Assembly: GCA_033722675.1 (NCBI GenBank)
Contig: JAWVYO010000009.1
Span: forward strand, 1 to 40,813
Source: DATHYU01 sp033722675
Lineage (GTDB): Bacteria; Actinomycetota; Acidimicrobiia; Spongiisociales; UBA11373
DNA: 40,813 bases
Direction: 5' to 3'
Part shown: one piece after another, positions 9,763 to 17,538 of the stretch
How positions within the stretch are numbered: position 1 is the stretch's first letter
Layout: every line of letters starts with the position of its first letter
Notes under the pieces: model-generated
The model's database searches: none
What the model saw: the letters and a program-made list of their open reading frames with translations, nothing else
What the model was told of the DNA's origin: nothing
Position numbers and translations under genes: made by a program

Positions 9763-10467
9763 CTACGCGCCGATCCGCACCGTCGGCACCGCCACGTGCC
9801 CCGAGGCGGCGTCGCCGAACAGCCGGATCCCCCCGGGGCCCCGGACGTCCCAGACGAGCGCCACCCAGGCGCAGATCCGGGCGTCGAGCCGGTCCTCCAC
9901 CGCCTTGGCGGCGCGGCCTCCGACATCGGCGGGGATCTCGACCGTCGGGCCGGACAGCGGGGGACGGGCGCCGGCGAGCCGCTCGACGTGGGCGCGCAGG
10001 TCCCGGAGGCGGTCGGGGCGCTCGGCAGCGGGGACCCGTTTGTAGCGGAGACGGCGGTCCAGGTCGAAGGCCTCGACGAGGGCCGGGTGGGGGTACACCT
10101 CGAGGAGCGTCCCCGACCAGCCCGCCCAGGGATCGCGATGGTCGGGGAGCCGGGCGGCGAGGTCCTCCCCCCGGACCCGTCCCGAGGTCCGCTGCAGCAG
10201 CCTCCGGTTCGCCGGATGGGCGCCGGCGCCCCGGCTCCCGTACACGCGCTGCAGTTCCCGTTCGCAGGGGCGCATGCCCTCGGCGTTCGGCACGAGGAGC
10301 GGTGCATCGATCCCGACCGTCGTCGGCGCGTGGCCCTCGATCCAGGCGACGATCTCGTCGTCGTCGCCGAGTGACACCTCGTCGATCACCGTGCCGTCGC
10401 GGGTCACGGCACATCCGGCGCTCGGATGTCGGTCGGACCAGGCGAGATCGATCCCCACGACGGGCAC
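9763..10467 (-). CDS. DUF429 family protein (predicted RNase H-fold nuclease)
   Basis: A protein of 234 residues with features of the DUF429 family. It has an N-terminal VVGIDLAW strand with the acidic residue of an RNase H-like fold, a second acidic site in VGIDAPLLVPN followed by RPCERELQ, and LLEVYPHPAL. Computational work has linked the family to nucleases, but no substrate is established. GTG at 10467 is chosen over the GTG at 10458 because TAGCGT lies seven bases upstream of the former. It is divergently transcribed from gatC across only 39 bases. Cytoplasmic; no membrane segment seen. Confidence 0.78.
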   Translation of the reverse strand: MPVVGIDLAWSDRHPSAGCAVTRDGTVIDEVSLGDDDEIVAWIEGHAPTTVGIDAPLLVPNAEGMRPCERELQRVYGSRGAGAHPANRRLLQRTSGRVRGEDLAARLPDHRDPWAGWSGTLLEVYPHPALVEAFDLDRRLRYKRVPAAERPDRLRDLRAHVERLAGARPPLSGPTVEIPADVGGRAAKAVEDRLDARICAWVALVWDVRGPGGIRLFGDAASGHVAVPTVRIGA

Positions 10468-10474
10468 GGGTCGG

Positions 10475-10480
10475 ACGCTA
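10475..10480 (-). promoter_or_regulatory. -10 element for the DUF429 gene (leaderless type)
   Basis: On the minus strand TAGCGT ends seven bases before the GTG at 10467. It sits only 12 bases from the divergent gatC -10 at 10493-10498, so the two promoters overlap physically. Confidence 0.5.
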
Positions 10481-10492
10481 CCCGCAGGTGGG

Positions 10493-10498
10493 TACCAT
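10493..10498 (+). promoter_or_regulatory. -10 element for gatC operon (leaderless type)
   Basis: TACCAT is followed by eight bases and the gatC ATG at 10507. There is no ribosome binding site in the gap. It probably drives gatC-gatA-gatB and the HAD gene. Confidence 0.5.
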
Positions 10499-10506
10499 CC
10501 CCGGCC

Positions 10507-10800
10507 ATGCCCGTGGACATCGACATCGCCAAGGTCGCGCGTCTCGCCCGGATCGGCCTGGACGCCGAGGAACTCGAACGCTACGGCGCCCAGCTGGGGG
10601 ACATCCTCGAGCACGCAGGGCGGGTGCAGGCCCTCGACACGGACGGCGTCCCGCCCACCGCCCATCCGCTGCCGATGGTCAACGCGCTTCGTTCCGACGA
10701 GGTGGAGCCGTCGCTGGAGCGTGACGAGGTGCTGGCACAGGCGCCCGAGCGCGAGGGCCCGTACTTCCGGGTGCCGGCGTTCCTCGAGGACGAGGCGTGA
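10507..10800 (+). CDS. gatC: Asp-tRNA(Asn)/Glu-tRNA(Gln) amidotransferase subunit GatC
   Basis: A subunit of 97 residues that wraps around and stabilises GatA in the GatCAB complex, which amidates misacylated Glu-tRNA(Gln) and Asp-tRNA(Asn). The N-terminus DIAKVARLARIGLDAEEL and the central PTAHPLPM segment are characteristic, as is the C-terminal REGPYFRVPAFLE. The ATG at 10507 gives the normal length and has a -10 eight bases upstream. The stop overlaps the gatA GTG start by four bases (GTGA), so translation is coupled, as expected for stoichiometric subunits. Confidence 0.95.
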   Translation: MPVDIDIAKVARLARIGLDAEELERYGAQLGDILEHAGRVQALDTDGVPPTAHPLPMVNALRSDEVEPSLERDEVLAQAPEREGPYFRVPAFLEDEA

Positions 10801-12275
10801 CCGACCTCGCCGACCTGTCCATTGCCGAGGCCGGCCGGCGGCTCCGCTCCGGCGAGGTGAGCGCCGCGGATCTCCTCGAGGCCGTCCGGCGCCGGGCCAC
10901 GATGAGCGAGGCCCAGCTGCACGCCTTCCTCACGCTCGACACCGAGGCCGCCGCCGAGGCGGCGGAGGCGGCCGACGAGGCCCTCGCCCGGGGCGAGGAC
11001 CACGGCCCGCTCCACGGGATCCCCGTGGCGCTCAAGGACAACATGGTGACCCGCGGTGTGGAGACGACGGCGTCGTCGCGGATCCTCGCCGGGTACCGGC
11101 CGCCCTACGACGCGACCGTCGTGGAACGGCTGCGGGCGGCGGGGGCGATCCTCGTCGGGAAGACGAACCTGGACGAGTTCGCCATGGGATCGTCCACGGA
11201 GAACTCGGCGTACGGGCCCACCCGCAACCCGTGGGACCCCGAGCGGGTGCCCGGCGGATCGTCGGGAGGATCGGCCGCCTCGGTGTCCGTCGGCTCCTCC
11301 TTCGCCGCACTGGGCTCGGACACCGGCGGCTCGATCCGCCAGCCGGCCGCGCTGTGCGGGATCGTCGGGATGAAGCCCACCTACGGCCTCGTGAGCCGCT
11401 ACGGGCTCATCGCCTTCGCGTCGTCCCTCGACCAGATCGGGCCGCTGACGCGGACCGTCGAGGATTCGGTGACGGTCTTCGAGGCGATCGCCGGGCACGA
11501 CCCGGCCGATGCGACCTCGTACCGCGGCGACGTGCCCGACGTTCGGGCCGCGCTCGAGGGCGGGGTGGAGGGTCTCCGGATCGGCGTCGTGCAGGAGTTC
11601 TCGGGGGAGGGCTACGAGGCCGATGTCGAGGAGGACTTCCGGCGGGTGGTCGGCCTGCTGGAGGGCGCCGGGGCGGAGATCGTGGAGATCTCCCTGCCCT
11701 CCGTCGAGTACGCCCTCAGCGCCTACTACCTCATCGCGCCCGCCGAGTGCTCGGCGAACCTCGCCCGCTTCGACGGGGTCCGCTACGGACTCCGGGAGGA
11801 GGGGGCATCGGTGGAGCAGATGATGGCCGCCACCCGCCGCGACGGGTTCGGACCCGAGGTCACCCGCCGGATCCTGCTGGGGACGTACTCGCTGTCGGCC
11901 GGCTACTACGACGCCTTCTACGGCCAGGCCCAGAAGGTCCGGACCCTCGTCGCCCGCGATTTCGCCGCCGCCTACGAACGGGTCGACGCCCTCGTGTCGC
12001 CGACGAGTCCGACGACGGCCTTCCCGCTGGGCGCCAAGACGGCGGATCCGCTCGCCATGTACCTCTCGGACGTCTGCACGCTGCCGTCGAATCTCGCCGG
12101 TGATCCGGCGATCTCGGTGCCCACGGCCCTGGACCGCTCCGGCCTGCCCATCGGGTTCCAGGTGCTGGCGCCGACGCTCGGAGAGCCGGTCATGTTCCGG
12201 GTCGCCCGCGCCGTCGAGGCGCTGGCCGGCTTCGACGCTCGCCCCGGTCTCGCCACGTCGGAGGGTGCGGCATGA
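10797..12275 (+). CDS. gatA: GatCAB amidotransferase subunit GatA
   Basis: The amidase-signature subunit of GatCAB (492 residues), which hydrolyses glutamine and passes ammonia through a channel to GatB. The Ser-cisSer-Lys triad is visible: Lys80 in ALKDN, Ser155 in GGSSGGS and Ser179 in SDTGGSIRQPA. The start is GTG at 10797 within the gatC stop. Full-length and intact; the C-terminal PTSPTTAFPLG and SNLAGDPAIS segments are typical. The stop overlaps the gatB ATG as ATGA. Confidence 0.97.
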   Translation: MTDLADLSIAEAGRRLRSGEVSAADLLEAVRRRATMSEAQLHAFLTLDTEAAAEAAEAADEALARGEDHGPLHGIPVALKDNMVTRGVETTASSRILAGYRPPYDATVVERLRAAGAILVGKTNLDEFAMGSSTENSAYGPTRNPWDPERVPGGSSGGSAASVSVGSSFAALGSDTGGSIRQPAALCGIVGMKPTYGLVSRYGLIAFASSLDQIGPLTRTVEDSVTVFEAIAGHDPADATSYRGDVPDVRAALEGGVEGLRIGVVQEFSGEGYEADVEEDFRRVVGLLEGAGAEIVEISLPSVEYALSAYYLIAPAECSANLARFDGVRYGLREEGASVEQMMAATRRDGFGPEVTRRILLGTYSLSAGYYDAFYGQAQKVRTLVARDFAAAYERVDALVSPTSPTTAFPLGAKTADPLAMYLSDVCTLPSNLAGDPAISVPTALDRSGLPIGFQVLAPTLGEPVMFRVARAVEALAGFDARPGLATSEGAA

Positions 12276-13705
12276 GCTGGGAGGCGGTGATCGGGATCGA
12301 GACCCACATCGAGCTCCTCACCGACTCGAAGATGTTCTGCGGGTGCCGGGCGGACGCCGGTGCCGAGCCGAACACGAACGTCTGCCCCGTCTGTCTGGGG
12401 CTCCCCGGTGCGCTGCCGGTCCCGAACGAGCGGGCCATCGAGTGGACGGTGACGCTGGGGCTCGCCCTCGACTGCGACATCGCGCCCCGTTCGCTCTTCC
12501 ACCGGAAGAACTACTTCTACGCCGACATGCCGAAGAACTACCAGATCTCCCAGTACGACGTGCCGCTGTGCGCCGACGGCCACCTCGACGTGGAGACGGA
12601 GGCGGGGGGCCGGCGGATCGGCATCACCCGGGTCCACCTGGAGGAGGACACGGGCAAGAGCACCCATCTCGGGGAGTCGGGGCGGATCCACGGGTCGGAG
12701 GCGTCGCTGCTCGACTTCAACCGGGCGGGGATCCCCCTCATGGAGGCGGTGAGCGAGCCCGACATCCGCACGCCCGAGGAGGCCCGTGCCTACGCCGCGG
12801 AGCTGCGGTCGATCGTCCTCTCCCTCGGGATCTCCGACGCGAAGCTCGAGGAGGGCTCGATGCGCTTCGACGCCAACGTGTCGTTGCGTCCCGAGGGCGA
12901 CGACGCCTTCGGGACGAAGGTCGAGGTCAAGAACATGAACTCGCTGCGATCGCTGCAGCGGGCCCTCGCCTACGAGATCGAACGCCAGACCAGGGTCCTC
13001 GACGACGGCGGGACCATCCACCAGGAGACCCGACACTGGGACGAGGAGACCGGACGGACGGAGCCCGGCCGGTCCAAGGAGGAGTCGTCCGACTACCGCT
13101 ACTTCCCCGAGCCCGACCTCGTCCCCGTCGAGATCGGCGAGGACGTCGTGGAGCGGCTTCGCGACGGCCTCCCGGAGCTCCCGGCCGCCCGACGGAAACG
13201 CTTCCTCGCCCTGGGGGTCGACGAGGACGGAGCCCGTCAGCTCGCCGAGGACGATCTCCTGACCGGCGTCTTCGACGGTGCCGTCGCCGAGGGAGCGGAG
13301 CCCCGGGCCGCCTCCAACTGGCTGACGGGTGAGGTGATTGCGTGGATGCGGCGCGAGGGCCGGGCGCCCGAGGCGCTGACCGGTGCGCATCTGGCCGAGC
13401 TGGTGGCGATGATCGAGACCGGCGACGTGTCGTCCACCGCCGCCAAGGACGTGCTCGGCGGTGTCCTGGACGGCGAGGGCTCGCCCCGGACGGTCGCCGA
13501 GGCGCGGGACCTCATGCAGATCTCCGACGACGACGCCCTGGTCGAGGTCGTCGACGCGGTGCTCGCCGCCAACGCCGACGAGCGGGAACGGCTCGCCGGG
13601 GGCGACACGAAGCTCGTCGGGTTCTTCGTCGGGCAGGTGATGCGGGAGACCGGCGGCAAGGCCGACCCGAAGCGGGCCGGCGAGCTGGTTCGCGAACGGG
13701 CGTGA
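12272..13705 (+). CDS. gatB: GatCAB amidotransferase subunit GatB
   Basis: The subunit of 477 residues that binds the misacylated tRNA, activates the side-chain carboxylate with ATP and adds ammonia. Family motifs include IGIETHIEL at the N-terminus, the zinc-site region CGC followed by NVCPVCLGLPG, the conserved ADMPKNYQISQYD, and LLDFNRAGIPLMEAVSEPD. The C-terminal YqeY-like tail domain that contacts tRNA follows from about residue 330. The ATG overlaps the gatA stop (ATGA), and the stop overlaps the next gene's GTG (GTGA). A complete gatCAB set implies the organism makes Gln-tRNA and/or Asn-tRNA by the indirect route. Confidence 0.97.
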   Translation: MSWEAVIGIETHIELLTDSKMFCGCRADAGAEPNTNVCPVCLGLPGALPVPNERAIEWTVTLGLALDCDIAPRSLFHRKNYFYADMPKNYQISQYDVPLCADGHLDVETEAGGRRIGITRVHLEEDTGKSTHLGESGRIHGSEASLLDFNRAGIPLMEAVSEPDIRTPEEARAYAAELRSIVLSLGISDAKLEEGSMRFDANVSLRPEGDDAFGTKVEVKNMNSLRSLQRALAYEIERQTRVLDDGGTIHQETRHWDEETGRTEPGRSKEESSDYRYFPEPDLVPVEIGEDVVERLRDGLPELPAARRKRFLALGVDEDGARQLAEDDLLTGVFDGAVAEGAEPRAASNWLTGEVIAWMRREGRAPEALTGAHLAELVAMIETGDVSSTAAKDVLGGVLDGEGSPRTVAEARDLMQISDDDALVEVVDAVLAANADERERLAGGDTKLVGFFVGQVMRETGGKADPKRAGELVRERA

Positions 13706-14346
13706 AGGCGGTCGTCTTCGACGTCGACGGGGTCCTCGTCGACTCCGAGCCCCACAGCCGGCGCGCGTGGGTGGAGGTGCTCGGGTCCCACGGCGTGTCC
13801 ATCACCACCGACGACGTCGAGGCCTTCACGGGCTCGGGGTTCTCGGCCACCTACGACGGCCTCGTGGGCGACGCGGAGGGTCTCCCGTCACCCGAGTCGA
13901 TCTGGCCCGAGCTCCAGGAGGCGCTGGCCCGATCCTTCGGGGAGGGCCTCCGGGTCTTCGAGGACGCCGCGGACGCGCTGCGGCGTCTCGCCTTCGAGGG
14001 GGTTCCGGTCGCCGTGGCGACGGCCAGTCCCCGGAGCCGGCTGGACCTGACGCTGGAGCAGACCGACCTCGGTCGGTTCGTGATGGCGTCCGCCGCCGGC
14101 GACGAGGTGGATCGCTCCAAACCGGCGCCCGACGTGTATCTGCTGGCCGCCGAGCGTCTGGGGACGGAGCCCGGCCGCTGCGTCGCGGTCGAGGACACCC
14201 CGACGGGTGCACGGTCCGCGCTCGCCGCCGGGATGCGGGTCATGGGGGTGGCTCGTCGCCCTGAGGACGTCGGACCGTTGCTCCGGGCGGGTGCGGCGGC
14301 GTCGAGTGCCGTCGACTACGACGCGCTCGTCGCCTGGCTCGACTGA
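13702..14346 (+). CDS. HAD-superfamily phosphatase, beta-phosphoglucomutase-like
   Basis: A HAD hydrolase of 214 residues. Motif I is FDVDGVLVDSE, with nucleophile Asp7 and acid/base Asp9. The motif III lysine is in SKPAPDVYLLAAERLG, and the motif IV acidic residues are in VAVEDTPTGARSAL. Motif II is the serine of ATASPRSR. An alpha-helical cap lies between motifs I and II. Members act on small phosphorylated sugars or metabolites; the substrate cannot be told from sequence. The GTG at 13702 overlaps the gatB stop, so it is probably translated with the amidotransferase genes, though no functional link is known. It ends four bases before the stop of the convergent baeRF gene. Confidence 0.85.
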   Translation: MKAVVFDVDGVLVDSEPHSRRAWVEVLGSHGVSITTDDVEAFTGSGFSATYDGLVGDAEGLPSPESIWPELQEALARSFGEGLRVFEDAADALRRLAFEGVPVAVATASPRSRLDLTLEQTDLGRFVMASAAGDEVDRSKPAPDVYLLAAERLGTEPGRCVAVEDTPTGARSALAAGMRVMGVARRPEDVGPLLRAGAAASSAVDYDALVAWLD

Positions 14347-14350
14347 GGCG

Positions 14351-15496
14351 TCACCACCGCAGCGTGGCGGCGAGGGGCCCCGCGCCCGGCACGTCCTCGG
14401 GGTCGACGGCGTGGACCCGGCCCCCGTGGGTCCACGTGGCGGTGGCGGCGACGTCGAAGAGGTCCCGGTCGCCGGGTTCGCGTTCGTCGCGCGTGACGAC
14501 CTCGTCGACGAGCTCTGCGGCGCGTCCCCAGCGATGGCGGCCCAGGGGGACGAAGACGGTCTCGACCCGCCCGCGGGCGGCGGCGACCGCGACGGCCTCC
14601 GGTTCGGCCATCGCGAGGTCGCCGGCGGCGAGGAACGCGTCGGCGTCGGTGCCGGCGACCCGGTCGAAACGGGGCTGCATGAGCTTCACGGCGTCCGCGT
14701 GGATCTCGTCCGCCGAGTCGTCCTCCACGTTCCCGCCGACGTGCTCGTCGACGATGGCCCGATGGTCGCTGACGGAGCGGAACTGGGCGACGATGTCGTC
14801 GACCCCGGCGAGGACCAGGGGCGCGTCGGCGTCGAGGAGGTGGCGGAGGCCCCCGTCCACGGCGCGCAGGAACATGTCGAGCTTGGCGTCGTCCTTCTCC
14901 TCGGGGACGCCGTGGCCGTGGAAGGTCGCCACCACCCGGCCCCGCCCGGTGCGGTCGGCGCCGTGGTACTGCAATTGCTTCTCGGGGTCGTCGAACCACA
15001 GGGCCTCGGCCAGGCTCGTGGGGATGTCGGACGGCAGATCGATCTCGCCGATCTGGAACCGGTTGGCCCACCAGAGGTGGATGGATCCGCGGCTCAGTGC
15101 GAGGACGTGGAACAGGTCGTCGCCGCTCACCAGGGGCCACAGCGGCTTGAGGTGGAAGGCGTCGGCTGCCATCGCGAACTCGTCGACGTCGACGGGCAGC
15201 CGGAAGGTCTGGGTGGCGTCTCCGTCGACGAACACCGCCAGCCCGTCCTCCTGGTGCTGCCAGAAGTCGTCGTCGGACTCCAGCGCCCGGGCGTCGGCGA
15301 GGAAATCGTCGGCATCGGGGCCCCGCATCCCGAGATCGACGAGTTCGCCGCGGGCGCGATCGAGGAGGTTGTCGAGGCGGATCGGCCCCTGGCGGGTCTC
15401 GGGCCCGAAGCGATGGGTCGGCAGGTACAGCGACACCGCGGGCTCGGGCTCGCGGTCCGTCAGCGTGTCCATGGTGGCGGCGGTGATGATGTCCAT
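14351..15496 (-). CDS. baeRF-type protein (bacterial homologue of archaeo-eukaryotic release factor), family 7-like
   Basis: A protein of 381 residues resembling the bacterial archaeo-eukaryotic release factor (baeRF) group, most like family 7. The N-terminal SLYLPTHRFGPETRQGPIRL followed by DNLLDRA is the diagnostic block. A central region carrying PLVSGDDLFHVLALSRGSIHL and a C-terminal eRF1 domain 3/Pelota-like region (DADAFLAAGDLAMAEPEAV, then TVFVPLG) follow. Such proteins are predicted to act on stalled or hibernating ribosomes, but the biochemistry of this family is largely inferred. A GGAG ribosome site lies five bases before the ATG. Upstream is a sigma-B/F-like promoter (15530-15556). 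It is convergent with the HAD gene. The family-number assignment is less certain than the superfamily. Confidence 0.75.
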   Translation of the reverse strand: MDIITAATMDTLTDREPEPAVSLYLPTHRFGPETRQGPIRLDNLLDRARGELVDLGMRGPDADDFLADARALESDDDFWQHQEDGLAVFVDGDATQTFRLPVDVDEFAMAADAFHLKPLWPLVSGDDLFHVLALSRGSIHLWWANRFQIGEIDLPSDIPTSLAEALWFDDPEKQLQYHGADRTGRGRVVATFHGHGVPEEKDDAKLDMFLRAVDGGLRHLLDADAPLVLAGVDDIVAQFRSVSDHRAIVDEHVGGNVEDDSADEIHADAVKLMQPRFDRVAGTDADAFLAAGDLAMAEPEAVAVAAARGRVETVFVPLGRHRWGRAAELVDEVVTRDEREPGDRDLFDVAATATWTHGGRVHAVDPEDVPGAGPLAATLRW

Positions 15497-15529
15497 GCGG
15501 GCTCCGGGGGATCGGCGGTCCTCGACCCG

Positions 15530-15556
15530 ATACCCGGCGGGGCGTCCGCCGATACC
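15530..15556 (-). promoter_or_regulatory. Sigma-B/sigma-F-like promoter of the baeRF gene
   Basis: On the minus strand GGTATC (15556-15551), a 15-base spacer and GGGTAT (15535-15530) match the actinobacterial and Bacillus general-stress consensus, roughly GGTTTC-N15-GGGTAT, with one mismatch in the -35. The leader to the ATG is short and carries GGAG five bases before the start. The same architecture precedes the LigD operon at 40122-40148. The upstream lipoprotein stop codon (15559-15561) is adjacent, so this promoter would let baeRF be expressed independently. Confidence 0.55.
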
Positions 15557-15558
15557 GC

Positions 15559-15942
15559 TCAGAGCGTGTCGAAGGACCAGGTGTAGCTGTCGATCACGTT
15601 CAGCTCGGCCTCGTCACCGGGGAGTTCGACGAGCTCGACGGTGACGGTGTGGGAGCCCTGGGTCAGGCCCTCGAAGGTCAGGATGCCCGCCCGGTCGGAG
15701 GCGGAGGCGGTCATGTCCGTGCCGTCGACGACGATCCGGACGAACCGTTCGGTCTCCACGATGCGGTGTTCCACCTCGACGACGGTGTTGGCCGTCGCGG
15801 AGGAGCCCGGTTCCGGCTGGACCCGAACGATCCACTCGGGGAGCGCGTCGGGGTCGTCGGTGGCGGTCGTGTCGTCGGCGCTGCCGCACGCGGCGAGCGC
15901 GAGGAGCAGGAGGACGGCGAGGATGCGGCTGAGACGGAGCAT
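15559..15942 (-). CDS. Small lipoprotein with Ig-like C-terminal domain
   Basis: A protein of 127 residues. The lipoprotein signal peptide is plain: MLRLSR, a Leu/Ala-rich core and LAACG as lipobox, with Cys near residue 19. A Thr/Asp-rich linker precedes a beta-rich domain of about 85 residues (VVEVEHRIVETERFVRIVVDG, GLTQGSHTVTVELVE) ending YTWSFDTL. The domain pattern and its W-S-F ending resemble the membrane-anchored protein at 1219-1620, suggesting distant paralogues. It is in line with and upstream of baeRF (62-base gap) and downstream of hyuB. A possible stress-type promoter precedes it. No function is recognised; it should sit on the outer face of the membrane. Confidence 0.72.
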   Translation of the reverse strand: MLRLSRILAVLLLLALAACGSADDTTATDDPDALPEWIVRVQPEPGSSATANTVVEVEHRIVETERFVRIVVDGTDMTASASDRAGILTFEGLTQGSHTVTVELVELPGDEAELNVIDSYTWSFDTL

Positions 15943-15951
15943 GGGAGGTGC

Positions 15952-15978
15952 CTACCCCGATCCCGCCGGGACCAAACG
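15952..15978 (-). promoter_or_regulatory. Weak sigma-B/sigma-F-like promoter of the small lipoprotein
   Basis: On the minus strand CGTTTG (15978-15973), a spacer of exactly 15 bases and GGGTAG (15957-15952) approximate the same consensus seen before baeRF and the LigD operon. There are two mismatches in the -35 and one in the -10. The -10 ends nine bases before the ATG at 15942. It may simply be chance at this GC content. Confidence 0.3.
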
Positions 15979-15984
15979 CCCCGC

Positions 15985-17538
15985 TCAGGCGGACGAGCCC
16001 CAGCCGCCGCCGCCAGGGGTCAGCACTCGCAGCCGATCGCCCGCCGCCGCTTCGAACGTGACCTTCCCGGGCAGGCGCTCGGCGGCGCCCGAGGGGCGGA
16101 TGAGCCAGTCCTCGCCGCACTGCCCGGGGTCGCCGCCGGCCAGGCCGTAGGGCCTCGTGCGGCGGCGTTCGCTCATGAGCGAGACCGTGACGTCCTCGGT
16201 GAACTCGAGTTCGCGCACGATGCCGTCGCCGCCCCGGTGTCGGCCGGCGCCGCCGCTTCCCCGCCGCAGGGACGTCTCGCGGACCACGAAGGGGTAGTGG
16301 GTCTCCAGGCTCTCGATCGGCGTGTTCTTCGTGTTCGTCATGCCCACCTGGATGCCCGACTGTCCGTCCCGTGTCGGCGTGCCACCCTCGCCCCCGGCCA
16401 CGGTCTCGTAGTACACGGTGGAGTCCGATCCGACGAGCACGTTGTTCATGGTGCCCTGTCCGGCGGCGGGAACCCGGTCGGGGGCGGCGCCGGCGAGCGC
16501 CCCGAGCAGGACGTCGGCGATCCGCTGGCTCGTCTCGACGTTGCCCGCCGCCACGGCGGCGGGGGGCTCGGCGGCGACGAGACTCCCGGGCGGGGCCGCG
16601 AGCTCGATGGGGCGGTAGCAACCGCCGTTCGCCGGGATGCTCGGATCCGTGGCGACCCGAACGGCGTAGTACAGGCACGACCGTGTGACCGCTTCGACGG
16701 CGTTGACGTTGCCCTCGATCTGGGGGGCGGTGCCCGTGAAGTCGGCGGCCAGCGTCCCTCCCTCGATGGTCACCGCCACCCGGATGGGCACGTCGTCGTC
16801 GCCCCACTCCATCGCGTCCTCGAACGCCCACGTCCCGTCGGGGAGGCCCTCGAGCGCCCGACGCATGCGCGCCTCTCCGTAGTCGAGGAGGCCGTTCGTC
16901 ACGCGGTCGGCTGCGGCTCCCTCCGCGTCGAGGGCCTCGAGGAAGCGGCGAGCCCCGGCCTCGTTGGCCCCCAGTTGCGCGGAGAGGTCGCCGATGCGCT
17001 CTTCTGGCGTTCGGGTGGCGGCGAGGAAGGGCTCGAGGAAGTCCGGTTCCCATCGGCCGTCCACCGCGGCGACCACCGGCGAGACCACGTGGCCCTCCTG
17101 GTCGAGCCGGGTCGCGTGTGCCGGCATCGACCCGGGCGCCTCCCCGCCCACGTCGGCGTGATGGGCACGGTTCGCCACGAAGCCGACCAGGCGCGTTCCC
17201 GAGAACACGGGACGGACGAGGGTCAGGTCGTTGAGATGTGTGCCGCCGTGGAAGGGGTCGTTGACGGCGAACTGGACACCGGGTTCGGGGTCGTCGCCGA
17301 ACCGCGCCAGGCACGCCGCCACCGAGGCAGGCATCGACCCGAGGTGGACCGGGATGTGCTCGGCCTGGGCGAGCATCTCGCCCGACGGCACGAAGATCGC
17401 CGCCGAACAATCGGCCCGTTCCTTGATGTTGGGGGAGTAGGCGGTGCGGCGCAGCACCAGGCCCATCTCCTCGGCCACGGCTGCGAACCGATTGCGGGCC
17501 ACCTCGAGCCCCACGGCGTCCACGTTCGGCCCGCTCAC
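15985..17538 (-). CDS. hyuB: Hydantoinase B/oxoprolinase-family subunit
   Basis: A subunit of 517 residues of the HyuB family. It pairs with HyuA-type ATPases in N-methylhydantoinase, 5-oxoprolinase and acetone/acetophenone carboxylase-type enzymes. Typical segments are VARNRFAAVAEEMG near the N-terminus, RTAYSPNIKERADCSAAIF, the metal/active-site-like HHADVGGEAPGSMP, and the glycine-rich end LTPGGGGWG. The GTG start overlaps the hyuA stop in GTGA. The substrate cannot be fixed from sequence: ATP-dependent hydrolysis of a cyclic amide such as 5-oxoproline or a hydantoin, or carboxylation, are all open. No third carboxylase subunit is seen. Cytoplasmic. Confidence 0.9.
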   Translation of the reverse strand: MSGPNVDAVGLEVARNRFAAVAEEMGLVLRRTAYSPNIKERADCSAAIFVPSGEMLAQAEHIPVHLGSMPASVAACLARFGDDPEPGVQFAVNDPFHGGTHLNDLTLVRPVFSGTRLVGFVANRAHHADVGGEAPGSMPAHATRLDQEGHVVSPVVAAVDGRWEPDFLEPFLAATRTPEERIGDLSAQLGANEAGARRFLEALDAEGAAADRVTNGLLDYGEARMRRALEGLPDGTWAFEDAMEWGDDDVPIRVAVTIEGGTLAADFTGTAPQIEGNVNAVEAVTRSCLYYAVRVATDPSIPANGGCYRPIELAAPPGSLVAAEPPAAVAAGNVETSQRIADVLLGALAGAAPDRVPAAGQGTMNNVLVGSDSTVYYETVAGGEGGTPTRDGQSGIQVGMTNTKNTPIESLETHYPFVVRETSLRRGSGGAGRHRGGDGIVRELEFTEDVTVSLMSERRRTRPYGLAGGDPGQCGEDWLIRPSGAAERLPGKVTFEAAAGDRLRVLTPGGGGWGSSA

